Source of the DNA: Globodera rostochiensis | Taxonomy: Eukaryota > Nematoda > Chromadorea > Rhabditida > Heteroderidae | NCBI GenBank assembly: GCA_018350325.1 | Contig: JAEVLN010000026.1 | Coordinates: forward strand, 980,063-1,044,062 | Direction: 5' to 3' | DNA: 64,000 bases | Shown here: positions 35,092 through 47,204 of the stretch, piece after piece | Layout: each line of letters starts with the position of its first letter | Numbering within the stretch: position 1 is the stretch's first letter | Notes under the pieces: generated by a model | Told to the model about the DNA's origin: nothing | Database searches by the model: none | What the model saw: only the letters and a program-made list of their open reading frames with translations | Made by a program: the position numbers and the translations under genes

Positions 35092-35541
35092 TGGTATTCA
35101 CATTGGACTTGCGACGAAAGAAATGCCATTGGACGGAAGTGTTGGAGAATACGACGGCACTTGGCCATTTTTGTGGTCATGCCGTTAAGGGATGGCTCCA
35201 AAACTTCTTTGGACTTGACGAACCCATCAAAGGAAAGAAGCAGAATTTGGGGAAGGCGACGTCATCGGATGCGGCGTCAATTTGGCAACTCGCCAAATCA
35301 TTTACACAAAAAAACGGGCGGCGTTTGGGTGAGAAAAGAAAAAGAAAATTAAACGCCATTTTCATTTTAAAGAATTCATTAAATATTTTTTGTTCAACTA
35401 ATTTATTTTGCAGAAACTACCGGTTTGTTTGCCCATTCTGCCGTTGATTTGTTTCCGTGCGTTTCGTTGTATTACGCTGGCGTTAAAATTGAAGCAAACT
35501 TTGGACTAAACTTTAAGTTCAAAATTGCCGAAGGCTTTTAG
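35092..35541 (+). pseudogene. SPRY relic related to the coiled-coil SPRY gene
   Basis: The exon 35092-35331 is nearly the same as the central SPRY exon at 1576-1326, but has lost 17 bases at GGCACTT/GGCCATTTT and differs again around 35235-35260, so the frame is broken. The last exon (about 35414-35541) is intact ([28 protein letters not shown]). Earlier exons are absent. Together with the flank to 36200, this block is an inverted copy of the region 1576 down to 1. Confidence 0.75.
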
Positions 35542-35555
35542 AAATTGGAAACTAT

Positions 35556-36159
35556 CGATTTGATTTGTTTTTTTTGTTCTTTAAACCACTTTTTTATGTT
35601 TTATTGATTTGTCTTTTTTTTTAAATGCCAATTGTACCGAAATTAAAGCAAATTAGTCCAACAGACGGACAGTTCCAAAACGCGTTTCGGTGAGAAAAAC
35701 GCTCACTTTCCTTCACTGCAGAAGACATAAAAGGCACTGAATGCATTGGCACTGTTCGAACTTCGAATCGGCCAAAAAAGTATCTCTCCCCGTGCCAACT
35801 TTGGCCGATTGGTGACCAATAGTATTCCATCTTCACTGATCTGGTCATTAGCTTCACACAACGATTCGGCCCATCTTAATGAGTTCGGTAAACGGAAAAT
35901 TTCTTACTTTTGTGTCCGGTTTTTATGACGGAACTTCGGGGTAAGAAGACGGGACTTGAATAAATTTGATTTATTCTGAGCCTTTCGTGTTTCGACAGGC
36001 ATTAGAAAAGGCTTATTGGATGGTTTCTTTGGGGTTTCGTAAAAAAAGTGCACAAAAATAGAAATTAGAGGATGCCCAAAAGTTCCACGTCACCTCACCC
36101 GCTTAAAGCAGCTCCTGTCATATGCAAAGTGCAATTCAGATTTATCGACCATTATTGGA
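35556..36159 (+). promoter_or_regulatory. Upstream module of the cassette, copy without its proximal part
   Basis: This is homologous to the modules at 338-965, 9956-10740 and 58915-59623 up to about 36152 (TTTATCGACCA). There the proximal 250 bases and signal-peptide exons of the other copies are replaced by the start of a different secreted gene at 36160. The ATGCCA cluster and TATA site of the other copies are therefore missing. Confidence 0.55.
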
Positions 36160-36890
36160 ATGGTTCTAAAAGCTTTCACCGGATTGCTTGCATTGGTTTG
36201 TGTTTGAATTCTTTTTTTGTTTAAATTGAATTTCATGAAAAAATCTTAAAGCAAAGTGGCATTGGCTTGGCTCATGGAACACAGACGCCTTCTGAAGTAA
36301 CATTCAAAGTGCCAGCCGTAAATAATCAAGGTAAAATTTTTTTTGAAGCGATAAATTCTAAATTTGCGATAGAATTTTGTTTATTGCACAAGACAAAAAT
36401 AATTTCTTCTGACATTAAAAGAAGTAAATTTATTAAAATAATTTTCGCTTTTTCACTTTTGCTGAAATTTTATTTTCATAATTTTGAAACTGAATACTAA
36501 AAAAATGCACAACTCGGAAATAGGGTTGAACTCGGAATTCTAACCATTTCTGTTAACGATTTAGTCGGCGACTCAACAAAAAATTTATTTAGTTAATGAA
36601 AACCATCAATTTCTATGAAACCATAACCTTTATTTACTTACTAAAGATAATCTTTAAACTAAATCCATAAATTTTTACTTTTTAAGCTTCTACACCGGAA
36701 ATGATAATGACCAATGATTATGCCCCTGTCGGGAAAAAGCCACCGATTCACAACCGAAAGTGCGTCCTTTTAAACATAAACTTTTCATCAAACAAAATAA
36801 TGCAATTCAATTACATTGAATTTACAATTTTCCTTTAATTTTTAATTTAGGCTTTTTGCATTCCCGGAATTGAACAAAAATCTGAATTAG
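36160..36890 (+). CDS. Small secreted basic peptide, 4 exons, 75 aa
   Basis: Exons 36160-36195, 36252-36330, 36687-36759 and 36851-36890 join in phase (0, 1, 2) and end in TAG. The N-terminus (MVLKAFTGLLAL then QSGIGLAHG) is a plausible signal peptide interrupted by the first intron. The mature part contains TPSEVTFKVPAVNNQ, EMIMTNDYAPVGKKPP and KLFAFPELNKNLN. There are no cysteines and no known family. It sits directly behind the duplicated promoter module, and its first exon is also fused to the cassette copy at the left edge. Short length means exon calls could be partly wrong; the phase agreement across three introns supports them. Confidence 0.55.
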
Positions 36891-37266
36891 GCGATTGTAT
36901 GGCTGGCTATAAGATGAATTCGAGTGTTTTAGTTTCTGTCGTAATTTACCTTTGGTTTTGTTAAGAGCTTTTTATTTATTTGAATTATGGGTCCCTGTGT
37001 TTTTTCCATAACAACGTCCGTTCCGTATTCCGTGTTCCGTTTTTTTTTGATGCGGACGGCATTCCTGATCCATAAACATAAAATTTGAAGGGTTAAAAAA
37101 GTTGCTATGACAAGCAAAATTTGTCTTTAAATTAATTTCTTAAATTAATGGTCAATTTTTGGGCCACGACAGGTCAACTTATAAATAGATTTATATTTTA
37201 AAATAAATTTGTGTTAACTGAGATAACGGGCAATTTATTAAATAAATAAAAAAGATCTTAACTTTC
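36891..37266. other. Intergenic
   Basis: AT-rich, nothing recognised. Confidence 0.35.
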
Positions 37267-37915
37267 ACCTTTTTCACGAAGTCCTGCACCACTTTTGAAA
37301 TTTTTATAATTTATGTCAATCTAAACAAAATTTTAAGATTTTATTCTCAATTCTCTATCATGCCCTTTAAACGCGATTCATTAATATCCCTAATCAACAA
37401 TGAAATTCCCGATTCAAAAATTTCCACCCTTTTTTGGGTCAAAAAAGCACCGCCACTCAAACATTAAAAAAATTCCGGTAACCAAAAAAACGCATTTAAG
37501 ATCCAAATAAATTATGTAGGGAGCATGGCACAACTAAGGACCTCAAGCGTACTGGAAGACCCCGGCCAGTGGACAATTCCTTGGCCCGTTAGCTCATCAA
37601 ATTGGGGGGTCAATCTTGGAGTCAAGGGCCTGTGCCAATTCCCACAAAAATTAGAGGGCGCTTCGACGTTCCCTTCCCCGGGAATGGGACAAAATATCCG
37701 CCCAGGAGCTGCCTGCCATCAGCGAAAATTTTTCCGCACTTTTCCGCCTCTGTAGCCGCTCCAAAGGGGGGCACGTTGAAACTTCCTGATTGTTATTATT
37801 CTCTACTCTTTTGTGTACATTTTGATTGGGTTTGGTCTAATTTGATTATGTTTGAAAAAAGTTAAGGTAAAAAGTAAGTGGTGCAGGACATTTGTGCCAG
37901 CCACCCTGTAGTACC
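37267..37915. mobile_element. Tc1/mariner-like remnant
   Basis: Ends share an inverted match (AAGTCCTGCACCACTT at about 37280; AAGTGGTGCAGGACA at about 37879). Near 37526-37590 the plus strand reads EHGTTKDLKRTGRPRPVDN then a stop, which resembles the linker between helix-turn-helix domains in Tc1/mariner transposases. The catalytic part is gone. Confidence 0.5.
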
Positions 37916-38604
37916 ATTAGTTTTGTCTCATCGAGTGGAATCGAATGGTATATCATTTATAAACGTGGTTTTTAAAAGTAAAAAAGGGTAGCTAGTCGGG
38001 TCAAAGTAGCGAGTTGGGACAAAAGTAGCGAGTTGGGACAAAATGGGGAACTCAATTTCCATGCAGTTGCGAGATGGTTCACATGCTGTGCCTTTGGCAT
38101 TTTAGCCGCACACTTTAAAATAATTTATATTTATTTTTATTTAATAAATAAAATAAATATATAAAGTTTTACTCACTTTTGCAAAGTAGAATACTTATGG
38201 ACTAGCAGTGTCTATAGGAAATATTGCTTTGGTACAGAAAATTAAAATAGAAATAAAATCAGCTTTACCCCTTTCATTTATCTTTTTGCACTCTCTAAAT
38301 ATTTGATTTCTGATCAATACACCGTAGTTTCTAGCGGTTTTGGTGCGCCGTTAGGCGCACCTAAACCGCTAGTATATAACAACACAAGTCAGAATGCCAT
38401 TGATTTCTGTCGACGAGAACTCACAAAACCACGGAATTTTGCCCCACTTTATCTTCTAAAAAGAACATTCCTAAGCAACACAAATTTTGTTGAATTAAGA
38501 ATATGCCCGTTGTGTGTGTTATTCCTTGGAATTTTTTTGTTTAAGATTGTGTGGGAAGAAGATAAAGTTCACCAACAGCAAATATCGGTCGTTCTGCTGC
38601 CCTT
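37916..38604. other. Intergenic, holds a long hairpin
   Basis: Apart from the hairpin at 38331-38372, no feature was recognised. The plus-strand frame 38303-38623 runs through the hairpin and is not supported as a gene. Confidence 0.4.
38331..38372. repeat. Near-perfect 19-bp stem hairpin
   Basis: CTAGCGGTTT, T, GGTGCGCC form the left arm, GTTA the loop, and GGCGCACC, T, AAACCGCTAG the right arm; the only mismatch is a T-T pair. It is GC-rich in AT-rich surroundings. It could be the tip of a small inverted-repeat transposon or a structured RNA; no flanking target duplication was identified. Confidence 0.7.
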
Positions 38605-40755
38605 TCATCAATTCCTCCGCTAATCGCCCGGCATTTTCTCTGGGTCGCCGTTTTGCCCAAGGCATTCAATTTGAATGCAAAAGTGCCCTCTGCTGAATTT
38701 TTGTGTACAAAAAAGGCCTAAGATAAGGCTGATAAGGTCATCAGAATCGTCATTAAAAGAGAGCAGAACATTTTCATTTTGCCCATTCATTTATGAACAC
38801 CTAATAATTATGAAGACAAATGCCCTTTAACTCCAAAAGGAATAGAGGACCTTTCTTTGCATATAATTACAATGCTTCCAAATTGTTTAAATTCCCCCAT
38901 TTGTCCCCTTATTTTTGATGGTTTCATTCTAAAAATGCAATCCAGTGCGGTTGTCGTTTTCAGACCGGACCAAAAACCCCCAGAAATTTCGGTTCGGTAA
39001 CCAAATCGTTTGGCTTCGGCTAATCACCCGTCCAGCAGAACTTTTCGGTCGGTCGGTCACCCATATTTTTTATGTCATTATTTCGCTCTAACATTTCAAA
39101 CACCACAATCCCCCGGGGGGGGGGGGTGGGCTGTCACGACAAATCTGACATATCAAAATCCCATTAAACTGGTGCAAAATTCATTTCTTTTAGGCAATTT
39201 TTAGGCAACCAAATTCGCGCTCATTTCTTTAGTATATTTATGCATCTCAAAATGGAGCCAATGAATTCATCTAAATTCTGAGTTTACGAACTTTTTGTTT
39301 TTACCTAAACACTGTCCTTGCTTAAAAAGCGTTGGAAAATGTTTTCAAAATATGGAAAAATCGTAAAAGCGCCCATTTTAGATATTTTTGTTTATAATTA
39401 TAATATCTAATTCTAAAATGTGTAAATTGACCCCGAACTGAATTATCCGAATCCGGCAGTCCGGGTTTTTGGACAGGGGACAGAACAGAGTGAAATTGTG
39501 ATTGGGTTATAATAAATTTGATTCGCCAAAATTGGCGGTTTTTGAAAGTCTTCGGTTAACCGAAAAACCGAACTTGTCAATTCATTTTGGTCCCAACCCG
39601 CCTTTTCATCGATAATACAAAAATTTCGGATTTCGGTTTAGGAATTTCGGGGTTCGGTTTATTTTCCGATTTGCCCATCCTTGGTGTTCACCTCGTCGGG
39701 GTTACCCATGTCGGGGGTCGGGGACCACCCCTAGTTTTAGAGGTGCATTTTCGGTTATTATTGCATTTCTGCGGGCAAAAGTTTCATTTCTATTTTCCCA
39801 AGACGCTTTTAAAATTGTGAAATGCCAGAATTCCCCCCCCCCCAACTTATTTGTATTTATTGGTCCCTCAAATCATTCACTCCGATCATTTCATCTTAAT
39901 TGGGAAGTCCATTCTCTTGCTGATAATTGTCTAGGGCACGGACCGATCGAGATTCTCGATCGAAATCTCGGTCTGGCATTTGCCATATTTTGGGGTCCGT
40001 GCCATATTTTTGCGATTTTTGAAAATTTGCCCAATTTTTGAACATCTTGTTCAAATTCTTTCACAAAAAAAGAAAAGCAGAATTGTCAAAAATCTTTGAA
40101 AAATTTAATTGGCAAATTTTTCAAAATTTTTTTTAACAAAAATGTTAAAAATTCTAAAAAAATTTACCAAAAATCGAACTTTTTTGGGAAAAATTGGTTT
40201 ACAAAAATGCTATAAAAAGTACGATCTTTTTCTTTCTTGCTCAGGCTTGCCAAAAAGGTGAAATCAATGCAGAAATATGAAGAATAAAATGTTTTTGGCC
40301 AATATCCACTTATTCATACACTATAGTCCATTTTATGCCTCCAGACTCAATTGGCCATACTCAAATGTCCTCTACCGTTTTTTCTATTATACTTCTTTCA
40401 CCGAATTGGGATTCGTTCCGTCGCCCAACACTGCTATTTTGCTTCTCTGACCTCCCATTTCCTTTTCTTCTCTCATCATCGATCGATTTATTGATTGATT
40501 AGACAACGCGCAAATGTGTCTTTCCCAGTTAGAAAAAGCCGATTTTTAGTTAGAATCCTCTTCTTTTTCTTGGGGAAAAATCCAATTTTTAAGCCTGCAT
40601 TATCAGTCAAGAAAAATTAAATCTAATTTTAGGGCTTGCTTTTGGAAATTAAAGTCGTTTTTTAGAGGAGCATTTTTAATTTTTATTGCATTTCTGCGTT
40701 CAAAAGATTAATTTCTATCTTTTTTCAAGACGCCTTTAAAATATTATTTTGTAAA
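38605..40755. repeat. Segmental duplication copy 2, upstream part
   Basis: This stretch repeats 23825-26591 without the 990-bp transposon and with different small indels. Runs of 12 G (about 39115-39126) and 11 C (about 39833-39843) are present, and GGTCGGGG repeats lie near 39700-39735. No complete gene. Confidence 0.65.
39745..39833 (+). pseudogene. Start of a BTB gene cut off by a poly-C tract
   Basis: The 5' flank shared with 40665-40755 (TTTCTGCGGGCAAAAG, AAGACGCTTTTAAAA) leads into ATG plus three codons (MPEF) at 39822, then an 11-C run and unrelated sequence. A stub of an extra BTB copy within the duplication. Confidence 0.55.
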
Positions 40756-43700
40756 ATGCCAAAACCAAATTCTTCAGTCGGCCGTATTAAGCATTTGCTG
40801 GAGACGGGCAATGGGGCGGACGTTCACTTTTTGGTGGGGGGAGGAGACGAAAAGGAGGCGAGTTTTGATAAATAGTGAAACATTTACTTTAATTAATGAT
40901 ATTTCAATTACTTTAATTAATTATATTTCAATTACTTTAATTAATTATATTTCAATTACTTTAATTAATGATATTTTAATTAGTTTAATTAAGGATATTT
41001 CAATCAATTTAATTAAATCATATTTCAATTACTTTTATTAATGATATTTCATTATCAATTGCTTTAATTAATGATATTTCAATTACTTCAATTCGATTTT
41101 TTAATTATATTTCAATTACTTTTATTAATTATTTTCAATTACTATTATTGATTATATTTTAATTAGTTCAATTAAGGATATTTCAATTACTTTATTTTTT
41201 TTAAGCTTCTGGCAGCACATAAAACGATTCTGATGGTGGCCTCCGACGTTTTTGAGGCAATGTTCCCTTTTGATGCCCGAAATGCCGGTGGGCTGAGAAA
41301 ATAATAAAAATTTTTGATTAAACGAATTTTTTAGACCATTCGGAAGAGACTAAACCCGTGGAGGTGCCCGACGTGGAGGTGGGGGCGTTCAAGGCGATGC
41401 TCAGCTTCATTTATGTGGACGATTTGAGCGGGCTGAACGGGGACAATGCAATTGCTGTGCTTTACGCGGGTCATAAAATTTTTATGCATTTTTTATTCAA
41501 ATTTTTATTTTAAGCTAAAAAATATGATCTTCCTGAACTTGTCGATTCGTGTTTAAACTTTCCCATACCGGAACTGAACAATATTTTCTTCGCGTTTGTG
41601 CAGACTCGATTTCTTGGAGAAGAGGTGGGGGCAAATTAAATTGATCTTTAATCCTAAATAAATTTTATTGTCTTTTTTTAAAAACCATAATTAATTATTT
41701 TATTATTTCGTATTGTTCGCCGCTCTCATCAATTACTATAATAATTATCTTTCGGGAATTTGCTCGCCGTTGTTTGGAGCACATCGATGTGAATGCGGGC
41801 GCTTTGATCCTCTCGGAAGAGTTTTTGCAAATTGATCAAAAATTATTGTGTGAAATTCTGGTCCGTGACGAGTTGATGATCAGCGAAGAAATTGCAATTT
41901 GGAATGCCGTAAATTTCTACAAAATAATAAAACAAATTAAAATGATTTAATTACTTTTTTATTATTGTTTATTTCCCTTTTAAAATAATTAGGCACTTCG
42001 CTGGGCGGACGAAAAATGCCGTCAAAATGGGAAAGAGCCTTCGGCGGCGAATAGACGCGCAATGCTCGGCCCGGCACTTTTCAAAATTCGTTTTCCCCTC
42101 ATTTCACAAGAGGACTTTGAGAATATTGGTTTGAACATTTTGGGGACCTTTCATTTCTTTTGGGTTTAAAATACGGTTGACGACCACCTGCGCTTTTGAC
42201 AGTTCCGTCCGGAGTGTTGACGGATGCCGAGCTGGTCAGCATTTTACGGCACTATTTGCGTCCGGACCGCGCGCTGCCCGAGCCTTACCAGCTGCAATTT
42301 CCAACTAATGGGCGTGCCGAGACCAAATCGGACGGCGATGGTAGGCTTAAGAGGACGTGGGCATGTTTTGCAACTTTTGTGTGCCATTCTTTTTCTGAAA
42401 AAACAGATTTTATAAGCTTTCCAACATGTTGAAAAGCATAAATAACGTTTAAACTTTAAAGCGGTTAAGAAAAACACAATTTTAAAAATTTCAACTAGAT
42501 CAATGGGCATAAAAAGTGGCACTTTTGATTTGGCTATGAAAAAAGTCTTAAAAAGCGGTTGAAATTTATTTTTCTATATGCAATACTCCTATATGAGTAG
42601 AGCACTTTGATAGGTAAAAACGGACCGTAGCTTTTCATACCGGCGAGATAAAAATTCTCGATCCGGTTAGGTCAAAATTCCCGATACCGATTTTCCGGTT
42701 TAAACCGGTTTGCATAGAGTAGGCTCCGGATAGCGGATTCTGCGTCCTGTGCAAAAACCCCGCTTGCGGATCCGTCACCTCCGTGCTTTTATGAAATAGT
42801 TATCAAAAAGGGCCACTTTTCATTCAATGACCGGCACAAAAGCAAAATGTTATTTAATATTTTGAAAAAACTAAAAGTTATATTTCCTTAGGACTAACCC
42901 TTCAAAATCGATGGGATTCCGCTGCATGCCACCGGGACCTTACGCTCATTGAGCCCGATCGATTGATTGTCCAATTTAATGGAAACAATGGGGGTAAAAT
43001 TTATTCTGTTAAAGTGATTTATTAAAAAGAAAGAGTTCACAAAATTTTTGTACTTCTTTTCAGGGAGTCGCTCTGTCCTCGCTGAACATCCAATTCCAAA
43101 AAATCCTCCTGGAAGCTTCTACTACGAAGTGACCATCTTGGAGCAAGAATAGTAAGTTGAATAAATAAATAGTTGAACTTTGAAATGCTTTGGACGCATT
43201 TGCCTTTAAAAAAATGTATATTTAGCTTTGTTTCCATTGGACTTGCGACCAAACAAATGCCATTGGACAAATGGGTTGGATGGAACGAAGGCACTTACGC
43301 ATATGACGGATATGGCAATGTTTGGGGTCACGAAGTTGCGGGATGTGGCCACTACAATGGACGTCCGTACATCAAAGGAAAGCCCAAATTTGGCGTCCGT
43401 GACGTCGTCGGCTGCGGCGTGGATTTGGCAACTCGCCAAATCATTTACACAAAAAATGGACAGCGTTTGGGTGAGAAAGAAAGGAATAAAAATTAAAGGC
43501 GTTTAACGACTTTTGAATAGAAAAGAAATATTAAAAATTGTGCAAAATGTTTTATTAAATTTTATTTAAGTGCTAATAATTTGGTAAACCACTTTTGGGT
43601 CGTTTCTTTAGTTTAAAGACCTAATTAATGGCCATTATTTTTGGATTTAATAAATCTTTTTAATTAATTTATTTCGTTTGTTTATTTTTTTACAGAAACT

Positions 43701-43826
43701 GCCGGTTTTTTTGTCGATTCTGCCGTCGATTTGTTTCCATGTGTTCCGTTATACAATCCTGGCACCAAAATTGAAGCGAATTTTGGCCCGAATTTCAAAT
43801 TCAACATTGCCGCCGATGGCATTTAG
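40756..43826 (+). CDS. BTB-BACK-SPRY protein (no signal peptide), duplication copy 2, 11 exons, 473 aa
   Basis: Exons 40756-40857, 41206-41287, 41335-41469, 41515-41624, 41756-41908, 41993-42128, 42203-42340, 42892-42993, 43064-43151, 43226-43470 and 43696-43826 join in phase. Domains are as in the gene at 26592: BTB ([33 protein letters not shown]), BACK ([50 protein letters not shown]), SPRY ([48 protein letters not shown]). The two proteins differ most in the SPRY loop and the linker before SPRY. Intron 1 has a GC donor and is swollen by a 24-base minisatellite. Intron 4 (41625-41755) lacks any AG and needs a GG acceptor, unless an in-frame AG 24 bases inside the exon (TTGGAG|CAC) is used. 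Confidence 0.78.
40866..41200. repeat. AT-rich minisatellite in intron 1
   Basis: Degenerate units of about 24 bases (TTTAATTAATGATATTTCAA plus TTAC) repeat about a dozen times. A short version is at 26720-26790 in the sister gene, and a long inverted one at 52235-52535 in a relic. Confidence 0.8.
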
Positions 43827-43961
43827 AAAGTGAAAACCGAGGGGATTTATGGGAGTTTGCTGTGGAGGGTTTCGGTCGTTTATCATTGTTTTTTCTTTGT
43901 CGATCAAAACATTTTATCAATTCATTTTTTGTTTTCGAATTTGTCAATTTAAAAATATGCA

Positions 43962-44288
43962 AGTGTGCTAAAAAGAGAGAGTCAGGCGGCGAAAGTAATT
44001 TGGACATGAACGCACCCCATCTAAAAAATGTTTTAGTTTAATTTCTGAAAATTTTATTTTCTGAAAAAATAGTGTGCTAAAAAGAGAGAGTCAGACAACG
44101 AGAGTAATTTGGACATGAACGCACCCCATCTAAAAAATGTTTTAGTTTAATTTCTGAAAATTTTATTTTCTGAAAAAATAGTGTGCTAAAAAGAGAGAGT
44201 CAGACGACGAGAGTAATTTGGACATCATCGCACCCCATCTAAAAATTGTTTTAGTTTAATTTCTGAAAATTTATTTTTTGGGCAGGTG
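43962..44288. repeat. Three tandem 109-base units
   Basis: Units start at 43962, 44071 and 44180 (AGTGTGCTAAAAAGAGAGAG; CATGAACGCACCCCATCTAA; TTTCTGAAAATTTTATTTTC). The unit begins inside the 3' flank of the BTB-BACK-SPRY gene. Exactly regular spacing implies recent expansion. Confidence 0.85.
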
Positions 44289-46394
44289 TCGGCGGTGCCG
44301 ATAGGCGCCGCTGGAAATTTTTTTTGAAGATTTTAGCAATGTTTGTTAAGAAAATTGATTCAAAATTAACGAAATTCGGCTAACACTTCTTAAATTTTGT
44401 AACTTGTTGAATTCTCAAAATTTTAAAGTAATATGTAGATGGGTGATAAAAAATTGCGCTATTTTTTCTACAATTAATGACTAGGGCCCGGATTTTCAAG
44501 TTTTAACATGTTTTTTGCGAATAGGGAATCATGAGAGAAGCCCAAAAATAGCATTCATTTTGAAATTTTACAATTAGAGCGACTTTTTAGTCAATATAAA
44601 TCAATATTTTGGCTTTTTTGAGAATAAATCAATATTTCGCCATTTTTCCGTAATAAATCAATATATTGGGCATTTTTTGTGGGAAAAATGCAATTTTTAG
44701 GCATTTTCCAGCAAAATTTTTGTAGAAATTCAATGTTTCAGGCACTTTATCCAAAAATTTCTTAAGAAAAATGCAATAAAACGAAAAATGTAGCCTTAGA
44801 AATCAAAAAATTTTCAGACCAAAAATGCACCCCTAAAAAAATGACTTTTTCTTTGACAAAATCCACCCCCAAAGATCGAAATTTTCCCTAAAATTTTTTT
44901 ATTTGATATTTTTTATAAAATGTTCCAAAACATGTGAAAATATTATATTTCCAATTAAAAGAGGAAATTAATAAAGATTGACGAATTTTGAAGGTTTTAC
45001 GCAAAATTTGACTGGATTTGGTTAGTTTTAGCCCATTTTTTAATCAATATTTTGGCACTTTTTGGGGTTTTGGTCAATATTTTGGGGGTTTTTGTTCAAT
45101 ATTTATGTCAATATTTCGCGTTTTTTAGTCAATATAAATCCGGGCCCTATTTATGACACTAAAAAACTTATCATTCAGCTTTGAACAAAGTAATAAATAC
45201 ATGTTTTAAATAGTCTCCCAAAAGGAGGAACGGAATAGTGGAATGGGAGGAGGGGGGGGGGAAGAAGAAATGAAAAGAAATGAACGTAACAAGAGAGAGG
45301 AAAGGAGGAAAAAGTAGGAACGGAAGAGATGAAAAAAAGAAGAAGGGACAAGAAGAAAGGAGGAACGGAAGGGATGGAAAGAAAAGGAGGAAAAGAAGAG
45401 AGGAACAGAAGTAAAGAAAGGAGGGGAGGGTGAGGAAAGGAGAACAATCTATTCTTTTCATAACATATCGTACCTTCTAGCAACCCGCTAGTTCCAACAA
45501 TTGGCATAAGATTGCTAACAATGTATTCCAATAGTTTTAAAACAACAATTTTCCAACATTCAAAAATAATATGAAGTGTTTAAAATTCTTCTCCTCTCAA
45601 CGTTCAGAATTCAATTTGCGCTGGCTGGAGGCATGGCGAGTCAAAAGTTCCACAATTTCGCCGTGTCCTTTTCTAACAGCTGCGTCCAGTGCCGTAATTT
45701 CTTAAAAAGACTATGTTGTGTTAAAAGTTTGTGCCGTCAATTATTCCCACAAATGCTGATGGCAATGTTTCGTTTTCCGTTAGTTTTTGGCGTTTTCGTT
45801 TCGTTTCGTCAGAGAAAATAATTTCCGCCACTTTCTGATTCCCACCCCCCACCCCCACCCAGGCATGAGCATGGATACAAATTTTTATATCCGTGTCCGG
45901 ATTATCCGTGGCTTTTGAATCCGTATCCGTTTGTATCCGTCTCATTTTTCGAAATTCATATCCGCTCCGCGGATATCTGCAGAGAAAATTTTTTCCAATT
46001 TTTTAAACCAAAAATTACAAATTTTTTTTTCTCAGTACATATGTATTGTTGATCTTCCCTTTTGACATCATTGTCAGCAAGAGATTGAGATTGCGGGTAC
46101 GGGTAGTGCCCTTTTCAAAAAATCTTTAATTTTTTTCTGGAAGAAGGGTCCGACGGTGTCGGCAGGCGTCGGCGCAAAAAATGTTGGGATTTTTGTGGAC
46201 GTACAATTCTTTTATTTTTACTAAAAGTATAATTTAATGCAATTTGATTGAAAAATTATTAAAAAAATAAAATGAATGGTGGACGCGGCAAGCGAATGAA
46301 TGAATGGAAAATGAGCAGCTAAAAGCCCACCAGTAAAGCTGAATCACCCACCCATTCGCTGCGTTTGACAAAAAAATATGATGCCAAGGCTATA
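44289..46394. other. Intergenic: hairpin core, dispersed repeat, polypurine tract
   Basis: 44289-44313 is a hairpin core. 44745-44960 recurs at 63545-63745 in direct orientation. 44580-45140 is rich in CAATATTTNGGC-like motifs. 45230-45440 is an almost pure purine tract (GGAGGAACGGAAG-like); the frames antisense to it are low complexity and are not called. 46140-46180 is a decayed hairpin core. Confidence 0.5.
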
Positions 46395-46640
46395 ATATGT
46401 AGAAGATGCCGCCGCATGTCTCCGGAAATGACAATTTTTAGGGGGTGCATTTTTGGAAAAAAGTCAATCTTTAGGGGCCGGCGGGTCCCGGTAAGAATTT
46501 TTACAGGGTAAGGGATTTACACGTTTTCTGCCCATACTGTCCCAAAGTTCTATTCCTTTTGGAGTTAAAGCATTTGTCTTTTCATTCATTATTCACACGT
46601 TCTGCTTTTTAAAGACAAATCTTCTTCATGCTGCTGGTGA
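46395..46640 (-). repeat. Inverted copy of the repeat at 5480-5740
   Basis: It shares, in opposite orientation, GAAGATTTGTCTTTAAAAGG, GGGGCCGGCGGG-like and AAAATGCACCCCCTAAAAA blocks. Boundaries are approximate and no terminal repeats are visible. Confidence 0.6.
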
Positions 46641-47204
46641 TCAGCCATAACTTAGTTGGTGGGTCCACAACATTAATGCCTCGCTATTATCTTTATGGGG
46701 ACACGGTGAACACCGTTTCCCGGATGGAAAGCTCTTCAAGCCGTTCGTTTTTGTATTTAAATTTTCTGATTTTTCTTGTTGAATAATTCAACTAACAAAA
46801 TACACATCTCCAAAGCGACCCACACTCTGTTGAGCGGCAATTTAGAACATAATGGAGAGCAGAGGCGAAGTGATCATTAAGGTGGGAGTGATTCAAAAGC
46901 ATTAAACATTATGATCGTGATCTGAAAACATTGGCCGGTCATTCGCAGCGAAAGGGCGTCATGGAGACCTTTTGGCTGCTGGGCCATGCCGAAAACGTCG
47001 CACTGCCCGCGAATAACGCGCAGGACAGGCCAATCGGCGACCAAAGCTGACCACGACGACGACGAGGAAAATGTACAGAAATTATAATCTTTAAAAAAAG
47101 GCCACTTAAAATTGCAAATTGGGGTACCACAAAAAAAGGACATATCGCAGCCCTAAATCCTTACATTTCAGGATTCGTTATTTAAAAATTTAAATGTGTA
47201 TTAA
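46641..47204. other. Intergenic
   Basis: No splice-consistent coding exon seen. Confidence 0.35.

Noticed and set aside
45171..45531. Minus-strand Ser/Phe/Pro-rich frames resembling membrane proteins
   Set aside because: Antisense of a polypurine tract; simple composition and no splice or domain support.
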